Source: Candidatus Bathyarchaeota archaeon (lineage in GTDB: Archaea > Thermoproteota > Bathyarchaeia > Bathyarchaeales > Bathycorpusculaceae). From it: a stretch of 64,000 bases of DNA. The notes below the pieces were generated by a model. That model was not told the DNA's origin, ran no database searches, and was given only the letters and a program-made list of their open reading frames with translations. Shown piece after piece: positions 9,050 to 17,036 of the stretch; position 1 is the stretch's first letter, and each line of letters opens with the position of its first letter. The translations under genes and the position numbers were made by a program. Location: positions 62,001 through 126,000 of the forward strand of contig JAOZIH010000002.1 of NCBI GenBank assembly GCA_026014545.1, read 5' to 3'.

Positions 9050-10053
9050 GGAACATCAACCTTATCCAGCCGCCATCGCAGCTTTACAAAACTTTCTTCT
9101 ACAGGTGTAACTATGCCATGTTTGTAGGCTAGTACTCCAGTCCAAGCTATCATGGCGCCATTATCTGTTGCAAACTCGCGCGGCACAACATGAAACCGTG
9201 CTCCGTGCTCCTCCGCGATTGTGCTAAGCATGGATTGCAAGCGCTTGTTAGCGGCTACGCCTCCTGTCAACAGCACCTCACGTTTCTCAGTGTGCGCCAA
9301 TGCTCTTTCGGTAACCTCAGTAACCATGGAAAACGCATGCTCTTGCAGGCTGTAGCAGAGATCCTCCAGCTTACATTCGCCCTTGCGGAGGAGCGTAGTA
9401 GCAGCAGTTAGCAAGCCGCTTAAAGAGAGATCCATGCCCTTAACAACATAAGGCATGGGAATCAGCTGTTTACCGTTGGCAGCCAATTTTTCGAGCGCAG
9501 CACCAAGCGGCATGCCCTTCTTATGCTTAAGGCCGGCTTCTCTTGCGAAAACGTCTAGGCAGTTACCGAGGGCGATGTCTAAGGTTTCGCCGAAAACTCG
9601 GTAACGTCCAGAATCAAACGCGGATACAATTGTGTTGCCGCCTGAAACATAAAGTGTAACTGGATCAGCTGCGCCCGTTGTTAGTTTGCCAATTTCGATG
9701 TGAGCTATAGAGTGATTCACGCCTACAAGCGGGAGGTTAAGATATGCCGCCAGTGCTCTAGCCACTGTGGCGCCAGTACGGAGGCATGGTCCTAAACCTG
9801 GACCTTGAGAAAACGCGATCAGTGTTAAATCTCTGGGTTTTATTCCTGCTTTTGTCAAAGCTTCCTGCAGAACGGTGTCTGCGACTTCGGCGTGGTGCCT
9901 CGCAGCTTCTCGCGGGTGAATCCCTCCCTCTTCGGGCACGTAATCGCTTGAGGCATTGGCTAATATTTTGCCATTCAATGTGACTATGCCAACTCCGAAG
10001 TCATCTGCTGTTGATTCTATGCCTAAACAGTAGGCCTCAGATGAATCTTTCAT
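9037..10053 (-). CDS. kae1: KEOPS complex threonylcarbamoyltransferase Kae1
   Basis: A 338-residue ASKHA-fold protein that transfers threonylcarbamoyl to A37 of ANN-decoding tRNAs. The metal ligands are seen as NHSIAH (H114, H118) and the Asp in ATDNGAMIAW (D297), with the GPGLGPCLRTG nucleotide loop near residue 85. Length matches unfused archaeal Kae1. It leads the kae1-bud32-rdgB operon and is divergent from the TFE-beta gene; the 96-base intergenic region carries TATA-like boxes for both directions. Confidence 0.94.
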   Translation of the reverse strand: MKDSSEAYCLGIESTADDFGVGIVTLNGKILANASSDYVPEEGGIHPREAARHHAEVADTVLQEALTKAGIKPRDLTLIAFSQGPGLGPCLRTGATVARALAAYLNLPLVGVNHSIAHIEIGKLTTGAADPVTLYVSGGNTIVSAFDSGRYRVFGETLDIALGNCLDVFAREAGLKHKKGMPLGAALEKLAANGKQLIPMPYVVKGMDLSLSGLLTAATTLLRKGECKLEDLCYSLQEHAFSMVTEVTERALAHTEKREVLLTGGVAANKRLQSMLSTIAEEHGARFHVVPREFATDNGAMIAWTGVLAYKHGIVTPVEESFVKLRWRLDKVDVPWVK

Positions 10054-10115
10054 TTTGCTGAACCTTCATTCATTTTTCGGGTTTGCCGAGGTACATATTT
10101 TTATCTGGAAGTACT

Positions 10116-10124
10116 GCATATATC
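10116..10124 (+). promoter_or_regulatory. TATA-like box for TFE-beta/rlmE operon
   Basis: GCATATATC is centred about 30 bases before the ATG at 10150, with no obvious ribosome binding site between them, consistent with a leaderless transcript. A second AT-rich block at 10093-10103 could serve kae1 in the other direction. Confidence 0.4.
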
Positions 10125-10149
10125 TAGTAGATGCTGGGACTGATAAACA

Positions 10150-10554
10150 ATGCCTAAACGTAATGATCTAGAACAGAAGGCGCTTCACTTCGTAATGAAT
10201 ACTGGGTCAGCTGGTGTGCTTCAGTCAGACTTGTGGCGAGAGCTTGGCGCAAGCAGTAGGGAAGGCTCTCGAATAGCCATTAAGCTGGAAGAGAAGGGGC
10301 TCATTCGAAGAGAAAAAGAGCTGCAGGATGGAAGATGGACTTACAGGCTCTTCCCCAAGCGTGTGCCTGCCTCTATCGATTCGATAGTAGATTGCCCATG
10401 CTTGCTATGTCAGGATAACGCCAGATGCGACCCGACAACGCCAATTTCGCCGACGAACTGCCCGAAACTTACTGATTGGATCTTATCATTGGGAAAAGAG
10501 AATCCAGCCCCGTTAGGTGACAGTACGCTTGCCCAAGGCTTGGGTCCAAGATAG
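10150..10554 (+). CDS. Transcription factor E beta subunit (RPC34/RPC39-like, wHTH plus Fe-S motif)
   Basis: A 134-residue protein. Residues 1-72 form a winged helix. Residues 82-104 hold cysteines spaced C-x2-C-x5-C-x10-C (C84, C87, C93, C104, plus C82), followed by a hydrophobic KLTDWILSL tail. That spacing and the ISPTNC context match, as I recall them, the cubane Fe-S domain of eukaryotic RPC39 and archaeal TFE-beta, and the length fits TFE-beta. Such proteins pair with TFE-alpha to help open promoter DNA. The rlmE gene overlaps its 3' end by 38 bases. A generic zinc-binding wHTH regulator remains the alternative. Confidence 0.72.
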   Translation: MPKRNDLEQKALHFVMNTGSAGVLQSDLWRELGASSREGSRIAIKLEEKGLIRREKELQDGRWTYRLFPKRVPASIDSIVDCPCLLCQDNARCDPTTPISPTNCPKLTDWILSLGKENPAPLGDSTLAQGLGPR

Positions 10555-11158
10555 AAAACGGGATTACTACTATAAGAAGGCTAAGGCGGAAAATTACCGA
10601 TCAAGAGCGACGTACAAGCTGGCGCAAGCCGCGGCGACTTACAATTTTATACGTAAAGGCGATGTTGTAGTTGACTTGGGCGCGGCGCCAGGCGGTTGGA
10701 TTCAGGCAGCCAGAAAAATCGTGGGTAAAACGGGCTTTGTTTTAGGCGTAGACTTGAAGCCGATTGAACCTTTCCCGCAGGAGTATGTGCGAACCATCGT
10801 CGCAGACTTCACTGAGCCAGACGCGCTGCAGCAGATTCTTGATTTGCTGCCGAGGAAAGCGGATGTCGTGCTTTCAGATGCGTCGCCGAATATTTCAGGG
10901 ATTTGGGAGGTTGACCATGCCCGCCAAATAGACTTAGCCTCTCAAGCATTGAAAATTGCCTTGAGCGTGTTGCGGCCCTCTGGGAACCTTTTTGTTAAGG
11001 TTTTTGAAGGCGATATGCTTGAGGATTTTGTGAAAAAAGTGAAAAAGCACTTTGTTACTGTTAAAGTTATAAAACCCAAAGCAAGCCGCGCTAAAAGCTC
11101 AGAAATGTTTGTTTTGGCGATGCACTTGAAATCCGCTGAGGCTGCTGCAGAGAAGTAA
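10517..11158 (+). CDS. rlmE: RlmE/FtsJ-family 2'-O-ribose rRNA methyltransferase
   Basis: A 213-residue SAM-dependent methyltransferase of the FtsJ family, which methylates a uridine 2'-OH in the large rRNA peptidyl-transferase centre. Visible motifs: the substrate-binding start DYYYKKAKAENYRSRATYKL, the SAM motif DLGAAPGGW (about residue 53), the catalytic Asp region LSDASPNISG and the Lys in LFVKVFEG. The GTG start lies inside the TFE-beta gene (38-base overlap), so expression is probably coupled to it. Confidence 0.92.
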   Translation: MTVRLPKAWVQDRKRDYYYKKAKAENYRSRATYKLAQAAATYNFIRKGDVVVDLGAAPGGWIQAARKIVGKTGFVLGVDLKPIEPFPQEYVRTIVADFTEPDALQQILDLLPRKADVVLSDASPNISGIWEVDHARQIDLASQALKIALSVLRPSGNLFVKVFEGDMLEDFVKKVKKHFVTVKVIKPKASRAKSSEMFVLAMHLKSAEAAAEK

Positions 11159-11190
11159 AGCTAATTTTGCAGTTACCTAATTATGAGTAG

Positions 11191-11892
11191 GTGCAAGCTT
11201 TGCGAATTGTTTCCGCGGACTCTGCAGCAGCGATATTAGATGAGAAATTTACGCCAGTATCGCTTGTTGCGTCTGCTTCAGTTTTAGTTAATCCCCCATA
11301 TAGAGAACCGTTTGCCCGATTAGCGGAGCCCATATTTAAAGAAGTGGAAAACGGCTGCGAACTAATATTGCAGGAGGCGTCGCTTTGCAGAGAGTTGCTT
11401 AGCAAGGTAAAAGCGGATGTTGTGCATTTAGATATGACTTTGGGTGCGGTGCCTATTGAAGCTATTTCGCCAGTTGAACTGTCAAATATGAAGTTGTCCA
11501 GTAAAGCGCGGCAGCAGATTTTGAAAGTATTGCCAGCGCTTCGGAAAGCAGCCGGAGAAATTAAAAGGGCATATGGCGTGGAAGTTTTGGCAATTGGTAA
11601 AGAGAGCGTTCCCGTGCGAGTAGCGGAGTTGACAGCGGGCGCTGAAGCGGTCTTGTTTGCTTGTGCCAAGGCAGTGCGGGAAAAGAAAAATCTACTTTTA
11701 GGTTTGCCCTCTGCATGTCAGCCCAAAATTGCTGACGACAGCGTTTGCCTTTACTCGCTTTTGCCTGCGGAGCATGATGTTCGCGGCTACGCTGAGGACA
11801 CTGAAGGAATTTTGAGGAAAGTTAATATTGTGGAAACTTTAAATCCCTGTGCAAGAGGTTTTCGTGCCTTAAAGATAAAGCCTTTAAGTTAA
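11191..11892 (+). CDS. DUF4152-like conserved archaeal protein
   Basis: A protein of about 230 residues starting with a beta-strand-Asp motif (RIVSADSAAAILDE) and containing a second acidic strand (VVHLDMTLGAV near residue 74). This resembles the archaeal DUF4152 family, described as having an RNase H-like fold. The function is not established. The start could be GTG at 11191 or TTG at 11200; the latter has GGTG six bases upstream and gives a protein beginning M-R-I-V. It follows rlmE by 32 bases on the same strand. Confidence 0.6.
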   Translation: MQALRIVSADSAAAILDEKFTPVSLVASASVLVNPPYREPFARLAEPIFKEVENGCELILQEASLCRELLSKVKADVVHLDMTLGAVPIEAISPVELSNMKLSSKARQQILKVLPALRKAAGEIKRAYGVEVLAIGKESVPVRVAELTAGAEAVLFACAKAVREKKNLLLGLPSACQPKIADDSVCLYSLLPAEHDVRGYAEDTEGILRKVNIVETLNPCARGFRALKIKPLS

Positions 11893-11907
11893 AACCAGGA
11901 GCTACAT

Positions 11908-12459
11908 ATGATGGTTCTGGACATTTGGCGAAATGCTTCACCAAAGCGTAAGCGCATTTACTCTGTAATTGTGGTTTTCGCGCTTTCAGTCATAATTACT
12001 TTAGTGGGCAGCCTTGTGCCCGTAGATGCTGAACAAGCTAGGCAGATTAGCGAAAAGCTTAACCAAACTTTAGCCACAGCACGTGAAAGCGAAATGCTGA
12101 TGCAGTACATTTTCGGGAACAACTTTTTCATCTGCCTAATCATGTTTATTCCAGTTGTGGGACCGATCTTCGGCTTTTTCGTGTTATTCAGCACAGGCGC
12201 AGCAGCAAGCGCTATCGCGGCGGCGCAAGGGTTCCCCCCAATCTTAGCACTCATCGCTTTGGTCATAACTCCAGTATTTTGGCTAGAGTATGCGGCGTAT
12301 TCAACCTCCATGGCTGCAAGTGTTTGGCTTTTCCGGCGCATACTCCAAGGAAGAGGACGGAATGAGTTCAGAAACACATGTCTATTCATTACCTTATGCG
12401 CAGTGCTACTCGCGATAGGCGCAGTTGTGGAAACCGCGCTGATAACGTTAGCCACATGA
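11908..12459 (+). CDS. SpoIIM/DUF95-family membrane protein
   Basis: A 183-residue membrane protein with about four helices. The family core FGNNFFICLIMFIPVVGP, with a glycine-rich turn and a following FSTGAAASAIAA helix, identifies the SpoIIM/DUF95 family, found in many archaea without sporulation and of unknown role. GGAG lies seven bases before the ATG at 11908. It follows the DUF4152-like gene by 15 bases, so it probably shares the transcript that begins at TFE-beta. Confidence 0.75.
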   Translation: MMVLDIWRNASPKRKRIYSVIVVFALSVIITLVGSLVPVDAEQARQISEKLNQTLATARESEMLMQYIFGNNFFICLIMFIPVVGPIFGFFVLFSTGAAASAIAAAQGFPPILALIALVITPVFWLEYAAYSTSMAASVWLFRRILQGRGRNEFRNTCLFITLCAVLLAIGAVVETALITLAT

Positions 12460-12471
12460 GAGTGTCGATGC

Positions 12472-13344
12472 TTAACCTTTGCTTTTTCTTTTGATAGGTG
12501 CTATTTCTAAACTTACATCTAACGCGCTGACGCTATGAGTAAGTTCACCTATGCTTATGAGGTTAACCCCTGTTTTAGCGTAGTCCAAAAGGTTTTCCTC
12601 TGCGATTCTGCCACTTGCCTCTAACAAGACTTTTCCAAAACCTGCTTTTTTCAGCGCCTCAACTGCTTCTCTAATCTGCTCAGGTGAGAAATTATCGAGC
12701 ATGATTATGTCTGCGCCTGCTTCTGCAGCTTTTAGTGCTTCTTTGACGCTGGTAACTTCTACTTCAATTTTTTTGCTGAAGGATGCGTTTTGCTTAGCTT
12801 TCTGCACTGCACTTTCAACGCTACCAGCTATCGCAATATGGTTGTCTTTAACCAGAATCATGTCATCCAGATGTAACCTATGCGTGTCGCCTCCGCCCAT
12901 GAGCACGGCTTTCTTGTCAAAATAGCTGAGTCCAGGCGCCGTTTTGCGTGTTGCCGCGATTTTGACCGGCAATTTTGCTTCTTCAAGTTTTCCCACAAAA
13001 CTTCTCGTTTTCGTGGCGATGCCACACATACGCGAGAGTAGATTCAGCATGGTTCGCTCGGCTGAAAGGATTGTTTGCGCATCTCCAGAGATAGTCATAA
13101 TAACTTGGCTATTTCTGATTTTTTCGCCATCTTTGATTTTGGCTCGCACGCTTAATCCAAGGCTTTCCGCAAGAATTGTTGTCTCTTCAATTCCAGCCGC
13201 GACCCCGGCTTCTTTAGCCACAATTGAAGCTTCAACTCTCAAGCCCGCGGGAACAACAGCGGCCGATGTTACATCACCTTGACCGATGTCCTCAGCTAAT
13301 AGCTGTTTTAGCTTATCCTCCAGAATCTTACGCGGAACCAACAT
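12472..13344 (-). CDS. nadC: Nicotinate-nucleotide pyrophosphorylase (carboxylating), NadC
   Basis: A 290-residue quinolinate phosphoribosyltransferase that turns quinolinate and PRPP into nicotinate mononucleotide for NAD synthesis. Family motifs seen: LLAEDIGQGDVTS, ATRKTAPGLSYFDKKA, the HRLHLDDMILVKDNH phosphate/substrate site and the ADIIMLDNFSPE barrel strand. Full length. NadA and NadB were not found in the window. It is convergent with the SpoIIM-like gene. Confidence 0.94.
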   Translation of the reverse strand: MLVPRKILEDKLKQLLAEDIGQGDVTSAAVVPAGLRVEASIVAKEAGVAAGIEETTILAESLGLSVRAKIKDGEKIRNSQVIMTISGDAQTILSAERTMLNLLSRMCGIATKTRSFVGKLEEAKLPVKIAATRKTAPGLSYFDKKAVLMGGGDTHRLHLDDMILVKDNHIAIAGSVESAVQKAKQNASFSKKIEVEVTSVKEALKAAEAGADIIMLDNFSPEQIREAVEALKKAGFGKVLLEASGRIAEENLLDYAKTGVNLISIGELTHSVSALDVSLEIAPIKRKSKG

Positions 13345-13494
13345 GGCTTTTCACTTTCCCTGTTTTGGCTTAAAACACTTACCTTAACTGCGTCAGCCAA
13401 TCCATAAATAAATTATCCATTGAATAATATTTATTGAAGTTTTTTAGTCTCTTTCATAGGCTATAGCGCTAACTATGGCTCTCGAGACAAAAGG

Positions 13495-13502
13495 TATATT
13501 TG
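13495..13502 (+). promoter_or_regulatory. TATA-like box for L40e gene
   Basis: GTATATTT about 50 bases before the L40e start, followed by a leader containing AGAGG eight bases before the ATG. The best AT-rich candidate in this interval. Confidence 0.35.
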
Positions 13503-13548
13503 AGAGTTAACCATCTGAAGTTTAGCACCAAAAGTAGAGGGCCAACAA

Positions 13549-13710
13549 ATGCCGATATTAGATCCACTTAAGAAGTCGATTGCGCAAAAGCATAGGTTAT
13601 ACATGAAGATTTGCAGAGACTGCGGAGCCAGAAACGCGGAGACTGCAATAAAGTGTCGAAAATGCAAAAGCAAGAATCTTCGCTGGAAGAAACGAGAGAT
13701 TGTAAAGTAA
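13549..13710 (+). CDS. rpl40e: 50S ribosomal protein L40e
   Basis: A short gene encoding 53 residues. It begins MPILDPLKKSIAQKHRL and contains the zinc ribbon C22-x2-C25 and C36-x2-C39 of archaeal/eukaryotic L40, ending in a basic tail. In eukaryotes this protein is made as a ubiquitin fusion; archaea have it alone. AGAGG precedes the ATG. It is convergent with the DUF116 gene, with stop codons only a few bases apart. Confidence 0.92.
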   Translation: MPILDPLKKSIAQKHRLYMKICRDCGARNAETAIKCRKCKSKNLRWKKREIVK

Positions 13711-13714
13711 ACTT

Positions 13715-14329
13715 TTAGAGAACTTTAACTAATGTTTCCATATTGAAAACTGTGTTTGCACATCCATTTTTTATTAAAGGGACAGCTTGCCCAGCGATGT
13801 TCATTTGATCCAAGGCGTTTACAGCCATTTTTACCTCTTCGCCGCAAGCTACGCCAACTATGCCTTCGTATTGGTTTCTTGTCAAAACTTTTGAAATGCA
13901 TGAACCGCCTGGAACCACGTAAACATCGTATCCTTTTTTCTTGGCTAAGCTTTCTGCCTTGTTAATTAGGCAGTCTGGAGAGCAATGCGCACAGGTATAA
14001 GAGGGAATGCTGGCGTCGAAAGAGGCTTTACATCGGCTATCCATATATTTTCTGGAGCAATGCGGAAGCAAAAGAGCCCTTTTCTTCGCTTGCAGAAACC
14101 TTTTCCTTTCCAGAAGATTTACGGACTGCATTTCGATAAAGTCTTGGAGAATGACTATGGCATCGGAAAGATTTAGGCCAGTGGCTTCTTGTATTCTAAA
14201 CTTTTTAATGATATCCTGCAAGTTACTGAGAAAAGCTTTGTGCATGCCTCTCTGATAGCTGATTTTGGCAATTTCAGTGAAGAAGAAACGTGGAACCTTT
14301 GAGAGATCGAATGTAAACTTGTATGGCAT
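13715..14329 (-). CDS. DUF116 family protein
   Basis: A 204-residue protein of the DUF116 family. The C-terminal two thirds show the family pattern: LLLPHCSRKY, a cysteine cluster with CAHCSPDCLI near residue 118, GYDVYVVPGGSCI, GVACGEE and a final NGCANT. The conserved cysteines suggest an Fe-S or metal site. Members occur in methanogens and anaerobic bacteria; the function is not known. It stands alone, convergent with L40e. Confidence 0.75.
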   Translation of the reverse strand: MPYKFTFDLSKVPRFFFTEIAKISYQRGMHKAFLSNLQDIIKKFRIQEATGLNLSDAIVILQDFIEMQSVNLLERKRFLQAKKRALLLPHCSRKYMDSRCKASFDASIPSYTCAHCSPDCLINKAESLAKKKGYDVYVVPGGSCISKVLTRNQYEGIVGVACGEEVKMAVNALDQMNIAGQAVPLIKNGCANTVFNMETLVKVL

Positions 14330-14393
14330 AACGTAAGATTAACGACGGACAAACTTAAAAGAATACCTATTTGGACTTACGCAAATTCAATGT

Positions 14394-14831
14394 CTAAAGA
14401 GGCCACTTTGCCTCTCCGTCGACACCTAAAAGCTCCCTCAGAGCTTTTATTTCTTCGCGTAGCTGTTTTATTTCAACCTCAAGAGTGTTAGCTCGCGATT
14501 CAGCAACTTTCTTAAGCTGTTCAATCTCCATTAGCAGAGCCTGCCGCTCTGTTTCCAGCGCGTTTATTTTTTCCCGCAAAAACCTCAGCGTCTGAGTTAA
14601 GCCTTCATGTATATCTTTAACTTTTTCAGCCAAAATTTTAACGTCCTTTGTTTCCAGATGCTGTGTGATGTTGTTCACTTTGGATCTAAAGGTTGATTTG
14701 CATTCGGGACATTTGAAAAGGCCAACTCGGAATTCTGGTATAACGCCATATGCTGCTTGTTTGGCAGGTGAAACAGTCCAGCATTTGACAGCAGTGGTTA
14801 CTGTTGTGCCGCAATTTGGACAGTTAACCAC
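14394..14831 (-). CDS. Zinc-ribbon and coiled-coil protein
   Basis: A 145-residue protein. CPNCG at the start and CPECKST near residue 40 form a zinc ribbon; residues about 60-135 are a heptad-rich coiled coil. GTG start with GGGG about nine bases upstream. No named family is recognised. It lies upstream-adjacent to nothing obviously related (TFB/Gar1 form the next operon on the same strand). A nucleic-acid or protein-binding scaffold is plausible but unproven. Confidence 0.6.
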   Translation of the reverse strand: MVNCPNCGTTVTTAVKCWTVSPAKQAAYGVIPEFRVGLFKCPECKSTFRSKVNNITQHLETKDVKILAEKVKDIHEGLTQTLRFLREKINALETERQALLMEIEQLKKVAESRANTLEVEIKQLREEIKALRELLGVDGEAKWPL

Positions 14832-14972
14832 TGTATATACCCCGCTTGCTTAAGGTCATCCGGTATCCACGAAAATTATTCCTCCGATTAGCCTATAAAA
14901 TTTTGCATTATTTATCTAAATTTGCAGTCAAGGGATATTAAAGAAAAAGTTGGGAAGATGGAAGCCTAATTA

Positions 14973-15947
14973 TCAAATGCTGATCTGGAACAGCAATTTT
15001 TCAACAAGTTCTTTGTAGCGATTTCGAATGGTAACCTCTGTTACCTGCGCAATCTCAGCTATTTCCCGTTGCGTCTTCCGCTCGCCTGTTAAAACAGAAG
15101 CCACATAGCTTGCTGCAGCAGCGATGCCGGTTGGCCCCCTGCCTGAAGTGAGCTTAAGTTCTTTTGCTACTGCCAAAATTTTATGCGCAATTTCTTCAAC
15201 TTTGCCTTGCATTGTTAATTGATTAGAAAACTTTGTTATGTACTGGCTGGGCCGAAGCGGCGGGATGGAGTAATTTAGCTCTTTAATTAGAAAGCGGTAA
15301 CTGCGCCCAATTTCTTTTTTGTTAACGGCAGATGCTTGTGAGATTTCATCCAGCGTTCTTGGTAATCCACATTGCCTACACGCCAAGTAAATCGCTGCGG
15401 AAGTCACACCTTGAATAGATCTTCCACGTATCAGACGCTCTTTTACTGCTTTTCTGTAAATTACCGAGGCTGTTTCCAAGATGTTTTTGGGAAGATTCAG
15501 GTTATTGGAGATTTTTGTGATTTCCGATAAAGCAAATGCCAAGTTTCGTTCTGTAGCGTCTGAAACGCGTATGCGCCGCTGCCATTTTCGCAGGCGGTAA
15601 ACTTGCGCTTTCTGACCGGGCGAGAGGCTTTTTCCATATATGTCGCGGTCGTGCCAATCGATTGTTGTTGATAAACCTTTATCGTGAATCGTGTACGTTA
15701 GGGGCGCGCCAACCCTTGTCCGTTTTGATCTTTGCTCATCGTCGAAAGCACGCCATTCAGGGCCTCTGTCAGCTATTTTGGCGGCTACTACGAAACCGCA
15801 GTCCATGCAGACTATTTCGGCGCATTCGTAATCGCGCATGAGTCTTGTGCTGCCGCATTCTGGGCATGACTGAACCTTGGATGGCTCAACGCGTTGAGCC
15901 ACGTATGAGGGATCTACATCTTCATGCAGTTTATTATCGCCACTCAT
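14973..15947 (-). CDS. tfb: Transcription initiation factor IIB (TFB)
   Basis: A 324-residue TFB. The N-terminal zinc ribbon (CPECGS..., CMDCG) is followed by the B-reader/linker region including the GPEWRAFD segment and two cyclin-fold repeats (about residues 115-210 and 215-310) ending with a helix-turn-helix that reads the BRE element. It recruits RNA polymerase to TBP-bound promoters. It follows gar1 with no gap, the usual archaeal gar1-tfb arrangement. Only one TFB is seen in this window. Confidence 0.95.
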   Translation of the reverse strand: MSGDNKLHEDVDPSYVAQRVEPSKVQSCPECGSTRLMRDYECAEIVCMDCGFVVAAKIADRGPEWRAFDDEQRSKRTRVGAPLTYTIHDKGLSTTIDWHDRDIYGKSLSPGQKAQVYRLRKWQRRIRVSDATERNLAFALSEITKISNNLNLPKNILETASVIYRKAVKERLIRGRSIQGVTSAAIYLACRQCGLPRTLDEISQASAVNKKEIGRSYRFLIKELNYSIPPLRPSQYITKFSNQLTMQGKVEEIAHKILAVAKELKLTSGRGPTGIAAAASYVASVLTGERKTQREIAEIAQVTEVTIRNRYKELVEKLLFQISI

Positions 15948-15948
15948 G

Positions 15949-16197
15949 TTATTTTTTACTCCGCCCTTTATTCGAGAGAAGCATATAGAGTTGCTTGCCG
16001 ATTAACTTTTTAGGCTCTTTAATTGCTGGTTTCACTACTGCATAAGGCGAAGACACTGGACCGATTACGTCGGAGACTTTTCCGACAACCTTAAGATTTT
16101 CATCAACAACGGCGGAACCAATTTTCGGGTTTTTGTCAGCCTTGACAACAATGTTCTGAGAAGGCGCCACACTAAGCACTTTGCCCAATCTCTGCAA
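15949..16197 (-). CDS. gar1: H/ACA ribonucleoprotein protein Gar1
   Basis: A small beta-barrel RNP protein, partner of Cbf5 in guide-directed pseudouridylation. The core [17 protein letters not shown] and the [19 protein letters not shown] strand are typical. A GTG at 16230 would give 93 residues, but the TTG at 16197 is preceded by a strong GGGAGAGGTG site and yields a protein beginning M-Q-R-L-G-K, which fits other archaeal Gar1 starts (82 residues). It is directly upstream of tfb. Confidence 0.85.
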   Translation of the reverse strand: MQRLGKVLSVAPSQNIVVKADKNPKIGSAVVDENLKVVGKVSDVIGPVSSPYAVVKPAIKEPKKLIGKQLYMLLSNKGRSKK

Positions 16198-16230
16198 GCA
16201 AACACCTCTCCCGAAAAATAAGAACGACAC

Positions 16231-16571
16231 CGTAACAGTTTATTTAAACCTTTCTGCGTAACATGATATACAGAAACTCAAAGGACTATTTAAAGCGCCT
16301 TAAACTCTGGCAATAGGCTGTTAAAGGCAGCATTTGCTCTATAGACAAAAAACCAAGCTAATTTCACAATCCGCTTCAAATAACCAAATTTTGCTACGCG
16401 CCATGCCTCAAGAATGCCGTTACTTTGCGCTGTTAAAACGCTTCGTTCAGCTAAACCGCATCTGCCTTGGCGCTGCCGAAGTAGACCTCCCTCTATAGGT
16501 TTCTGCATAGAATCGCTAATAGGCGCCAAATATGAAGGCGCGAATACTTGTGCTAAGCTACTTTATCAAAA
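16231..16571. other. Intergenic region between Gar1 and the chemotaxis operon
   Basis: This interval holds repeat copy A and an open frame of 79 codons on the minus strand (16290-16529) that contains the repeat and continues into a basic, hydrophobic tail. No ribosome binding site or family match supports the frame as a gene. It may be the remnant of a lost gene or mobile element. Confidence 0.5.
16473..16535 (-). repeat. 63-bp dispersed repeat, copy A
   Basis: On the minus strand these 63 bases match 61512-61574 (plus strand) at 57 of 63 positions without gaps; the flanks diverge. The core GCAGAAACCTATAGAGGG is identical in both copies. The same reading frame in both copies encodes QKPIEGGLLRQ, but only three of six differences are at third positions. 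It lies in an interval without a convincing gene. Confidence 0.75.
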
Positions 16572-16982
16572 CTAAACTATGTAGAAAGTCTTACTTTTTT
16601 TGCCGCTTTGCTTTTTCAGCCAGTTTTCACTCATTAAGCACCATTTTGACTCTTTACCTTCGATGTGAAGCACTAGTATTAAATCGCCGCTGTCAAGCTT
16701 TGCGTATTCAACTAGCATGTTGTAGGTTTCTCGGTTGATTTCAATTTCAAGATCTTGAAGTTGCCCGTCGTTAGCTCTTCGTGCATGAAAAATGGCTTTG
16801 AGAGCGTCAACACCTTCTTGCATTTTCACGTTAACTCTATTAACAAAGTAGATTGTGTCGCCGTAGCTAAGGATGACGTTGTGCGCGTTTTCAGATTTAA
16901 CTTCGCTGCGCTCCCCCATCTTGCAGTCAACTTCCTTCATTAAACTGCAAGAAAGGATGGGAGCAATTAAGTGCTTTTCCAT
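16572..16982 (-). CDS. Hypothetical protein, last gene of the chemotaxis operon
   Basis: A frame of 136 codons, 54 bases downstream of cheA on the same strand. No family is recognised. The sequence reads as a compact alpha/beta protein (alternating hydrophobic strands such as DLILVLHIEG near residue 100) with a basic C-terminus. In-frame ATGs at codons 15 and 22 are alternatives, since none has a strong ribosome binding site. Its position suggests a chemotaxis-linked role, for example as adaptor or output protein, but this rests on location only. Confidence 0.5.
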   Translation of the reverse strand: MEKHLIAPILSCSLMKEVDCKMGERSEVKSENAHNVILSYGDTIYFVNRVNVKMQEGVDALKAIFHARRANDGQLQDLEIEINRETYNMLVEYAKLDSGDLILVLHIEGKESKWCLMSENWLKKQSGKKSKTFYIV

Positions 16983-17036
16983 TTACTGGAATATTCTTTA
17001 TTGCGACTGATCCCACTACAGTAGGCAATAGCTTTT

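Noticed and set aside
16290-16529. 79-codon open frame on the minus strand containing repeat copy A
   Set aside because: No ribosome binding site, no family resemblance, and the second repeat copy has a stop soon after the shared part, so a real gene is not supported.
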